Shown here one piece after another: positions 13,377 to 14,502 of a stretch of DNA of 14,502 bases (the stretch's first letter is position 1; every line of letters starts with the position of its first letter). The DNA is from Candidatus Coatesiibacteriota bacterium (GTDB taxonomy: Bacteria; Oederibacteriota; CAKKQC01): assembly GCA_023265785.1 (NCBI GenBank), contig JAHFSL010000017.1:1-14502 (forward strand), in the 5' to 3' direction. The notes under the pieces were generated by a model. The model searched no databases and was not told the DNA's origin. It saw only the letters and a list, made by a program, of their open reading frames with translations. The position numbers and the translations under genes were made by a program.

Positions 13377-14224
13377 TCGCCGCGGGGCAGGACGAGGACC
13401 TCCTCGAGCCGCCGCACGTTCACCGCCGGCGCGATCTCCGCCGTCATCAGCATCCCATCCAGGTGAATGTCCTTCACGACCCCGATCAGAATCCCCTTGG
13501 GAAACGCGCTCCCGTGGCCGGCCGTGAGCACCCGGTCCCCCACCCGGACATCATCACCTGCGGCCAGGTACCGGAGGGAGCAGCCCTCGCCCTCCCCCGT
13601 CAGGACGCCCATCGCGCGTGACCGCTGGACGAACCCTGCGATCCGGCTCCGGGGATCGCACAACCAGAGCGCCACGGCATGGTCGGCCCCGGCCGAGAGG
13701 ATGCGGCCGACGGCGCCGGCGGCGGCCACGACGGCGTTCCCTTCCCGCACGCCGTCCCGCACGCCCAGATCAAGGACCAACGTGCGGAACGAAGCGCCGG
13801 GATCGGATCCGATGACCCGCGCACTCACGGCCGGACCCGTGACCTCCTCCTTCAATTGCAGAAGGCGGCGGAGGCGGACCAACTCGCGTTGCTGTTCCTC
13901 TTTCAGGATCGTGCGCTGTTCGAGGGCCGCGATCTGCCGTTCCAGCTCGCGGGCCTCGCGTCCCACCGCTGCCAGCCCCCGCGCCGCCCGCAACCCGGAG
14001 GCCCCGCTCTCGCGCAGGGCCGCCGTGGCGCCTAGGCCCGCCCGCCACGCGCCGCCCAAAGCACCGGCCACGGGACCCAGCAGGGAGAGGGTCTGCGCGG
14101 GGAAGGCGGTCATCCCCGCCGCGAGCAGACCCAGCGCCACCAGCCCCCCGCTCTGCCAGAGGCCCCAGAGCGTCGACCGGACCGCCCGGGTACGGGGACG
14201 GATCGGTGGGCGCCCACGCCTCAC
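13373..14224 (-). CDS. mreC: Rod shape-determining protein MreC
   Basis: A 283-residue bitopic membrane protein that scaffolds PBP2-RodA in the periplasm. A basic N-terminus (residues 1-16) precedes a transmembrane helix at about 24-46. A coiled coil follows at about 85-128 (REARELERQIAALEQRTILK begins it), then the double beta-barrel MreC domain (about 130-280). That domain contains VIGSDPGASFRTLVLDLG (137-154), GAVGRILSAGADHAVALWL (170-188) and LTAGHGSAFPKGILIG (233-248). The start is a GTG at 14222-14224, which overlaps the mreB TGA stop (GTGA). This fits the coupled layout of the operon. The Shine-Dalgarno is poor, as expected for coupling. Confidence 0.96.
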   Translation of the reverse strand: MRRGRPPIRPRTRAVRSTLWGLWQSGGLVALGLLAAGMTAFPAQTLSLLGPVAGALGGAWRAGLGATAALRESGASGLRAARGLAAVGREARELERQIAALEQRTILKEEQQRELVRLRRLLQLKEEVTGPAVSARVIGSDPGASFRTLVLDLGVRDGVREGNAVVAAAGAVGRILSAGADHAVALWLCDPRSRIAGFVQRSRAMGVLTGEGEGCSLRYLAAGDDVRVGDRVLTAGHGSAFPKGILIGVVKDIHLDGMLMTAEIAPAVNVRRLEEVLVLPRGE

Positions 14225-14502
14225 GAGAACTCGGGAAATTCGTGGTCGTCGAGTGCCATCAACTCCAGGAGGTCCGCGCGCCCGTCCAGGAGTTTTCCCG
14301 CCCCGCGCACGACGCAGGAGACCGGATCCTCCACCCGGTGGACGGCCACGCCGGTTTCCTCCGACAGTCTGATGTCAAGATTGCGCAGCATCGAACCCCC
14401 GCCGGCCAGCACGATGCCACGGTCGGTCAGGTCGGCGGAGAGCTCGGGCGGCGTCCGTTCCAGGGTCCCCCGGACCGCGCTGATGATGGACAGCAGGGGT
14501 TC
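14221..14502 (-). CDS. mreB: Rod shape-determining protein MreB, C-terminal 93 residues
   Basis: The frame is open to the right edge of the window and ends at TGA (14221-14223). The visible part reads RTPPELSADLTDRGIVLAGG, then GSMLRNLDIRLSEETGVAV, then VEDPVSCVVRGAGKLLD, which is the textbook C-terminal region of the actin-like MreB. It includes the phosphate-2/adenosine-contacting LAGGGSML segment. MreB polymerises under the inner membrane and positions the elongasome. Only the 5' part, outside the window, is missing; there is no sign of damage. It is the first visible gene of the mreBCD-mrdA-rodA run. Confidence 0.97.
   Translation of the reverse strand, partial: EPLLSIISAVRGTLERTPPELSADLTDRGIVLAGGGSMLRNLDIRLSEETGVAVHRVEDPVSCVVRGAGKLLDGRADLLELMALDDHEFPEFS

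Noticed and set aside
1..14502. CRISPR arrays, transposases, integrases, rRNA, intact tRNA
   Set aside because: No regularly spaced repeats, no recombinase motifs and no complete cloverleaf were seen on either strand.

Overview
The window is GC-rich chromosomal DNA from a bacterium that uses the rod-shape (elongasome) wall machinery. Reading leftward on the minus strand from the right edge, it carries mreB (3' end), mreC, mreD, mrdA (PBP2) and rodA, then rng (RNase G) and a class III adenylate/guanylate cyclase. The junctions are overlaps of 4 bases or gaps of a few bases, except for an 84-base gap before rng, so this looks like one long transcription unit. The base composition and gene order fit an uncultured high-GC Gram-negative lineage (for example NC10/Rokubacteria-like, Acidobacteriota-like or deltaproteobacteria-like). 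That placement is a guess, because no marker gene here settles it.

From about 4.1 to 6.8 kb the text is visibly less GC-rich and the content is accessory. A plus-strand BrnT/BrnA-type toxin-antitoxin operon has its own consensus-like promoter, a perfect inverted repeat and a third small overlapping gene. Next to it lies the 5' half (positions 1-43) of a tRNA-Val(CAC) gene, which suggests an integration or deletion scar. A SAM-dependent methyltransferase, an unassigned 250-base stretch and a DUF4160-DUF2442 gene pair follow on the minus strand. This block separates the wall/RNA operon from the left-hand genes.

On the left, minus-strand mnmA (tRNA 2-thiouridylase) is followed by a GH50/agarase-like glycoside hydrolase with a family-9-like carbohydrate-binding tail. 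Next comes a MetE-fold protein in which every zinc-ligand position I can align is substituted. The first five codons of a further gene lie at the left edge. Spacings of 42, 25 and a few bases suggest co-transcription, although the functions do not form an obvious pathway.

The observations most worth a second look are a three-tier nested inverted repeat in the rng leader that runs into its Shine-Dalgarno sequence; the half tRNA at the edge of the toxin-antitoxin operon; the MetE-fold protein without zinc ligands; and a PBP2 whose KTG motif reads KTS. I found no CRISPR array, transposase, integrase, rRNA or intact tRNA, and no convincing intrinsic terminator with a T tract. I did not find a complete new multi-gene system that I could defend as such.
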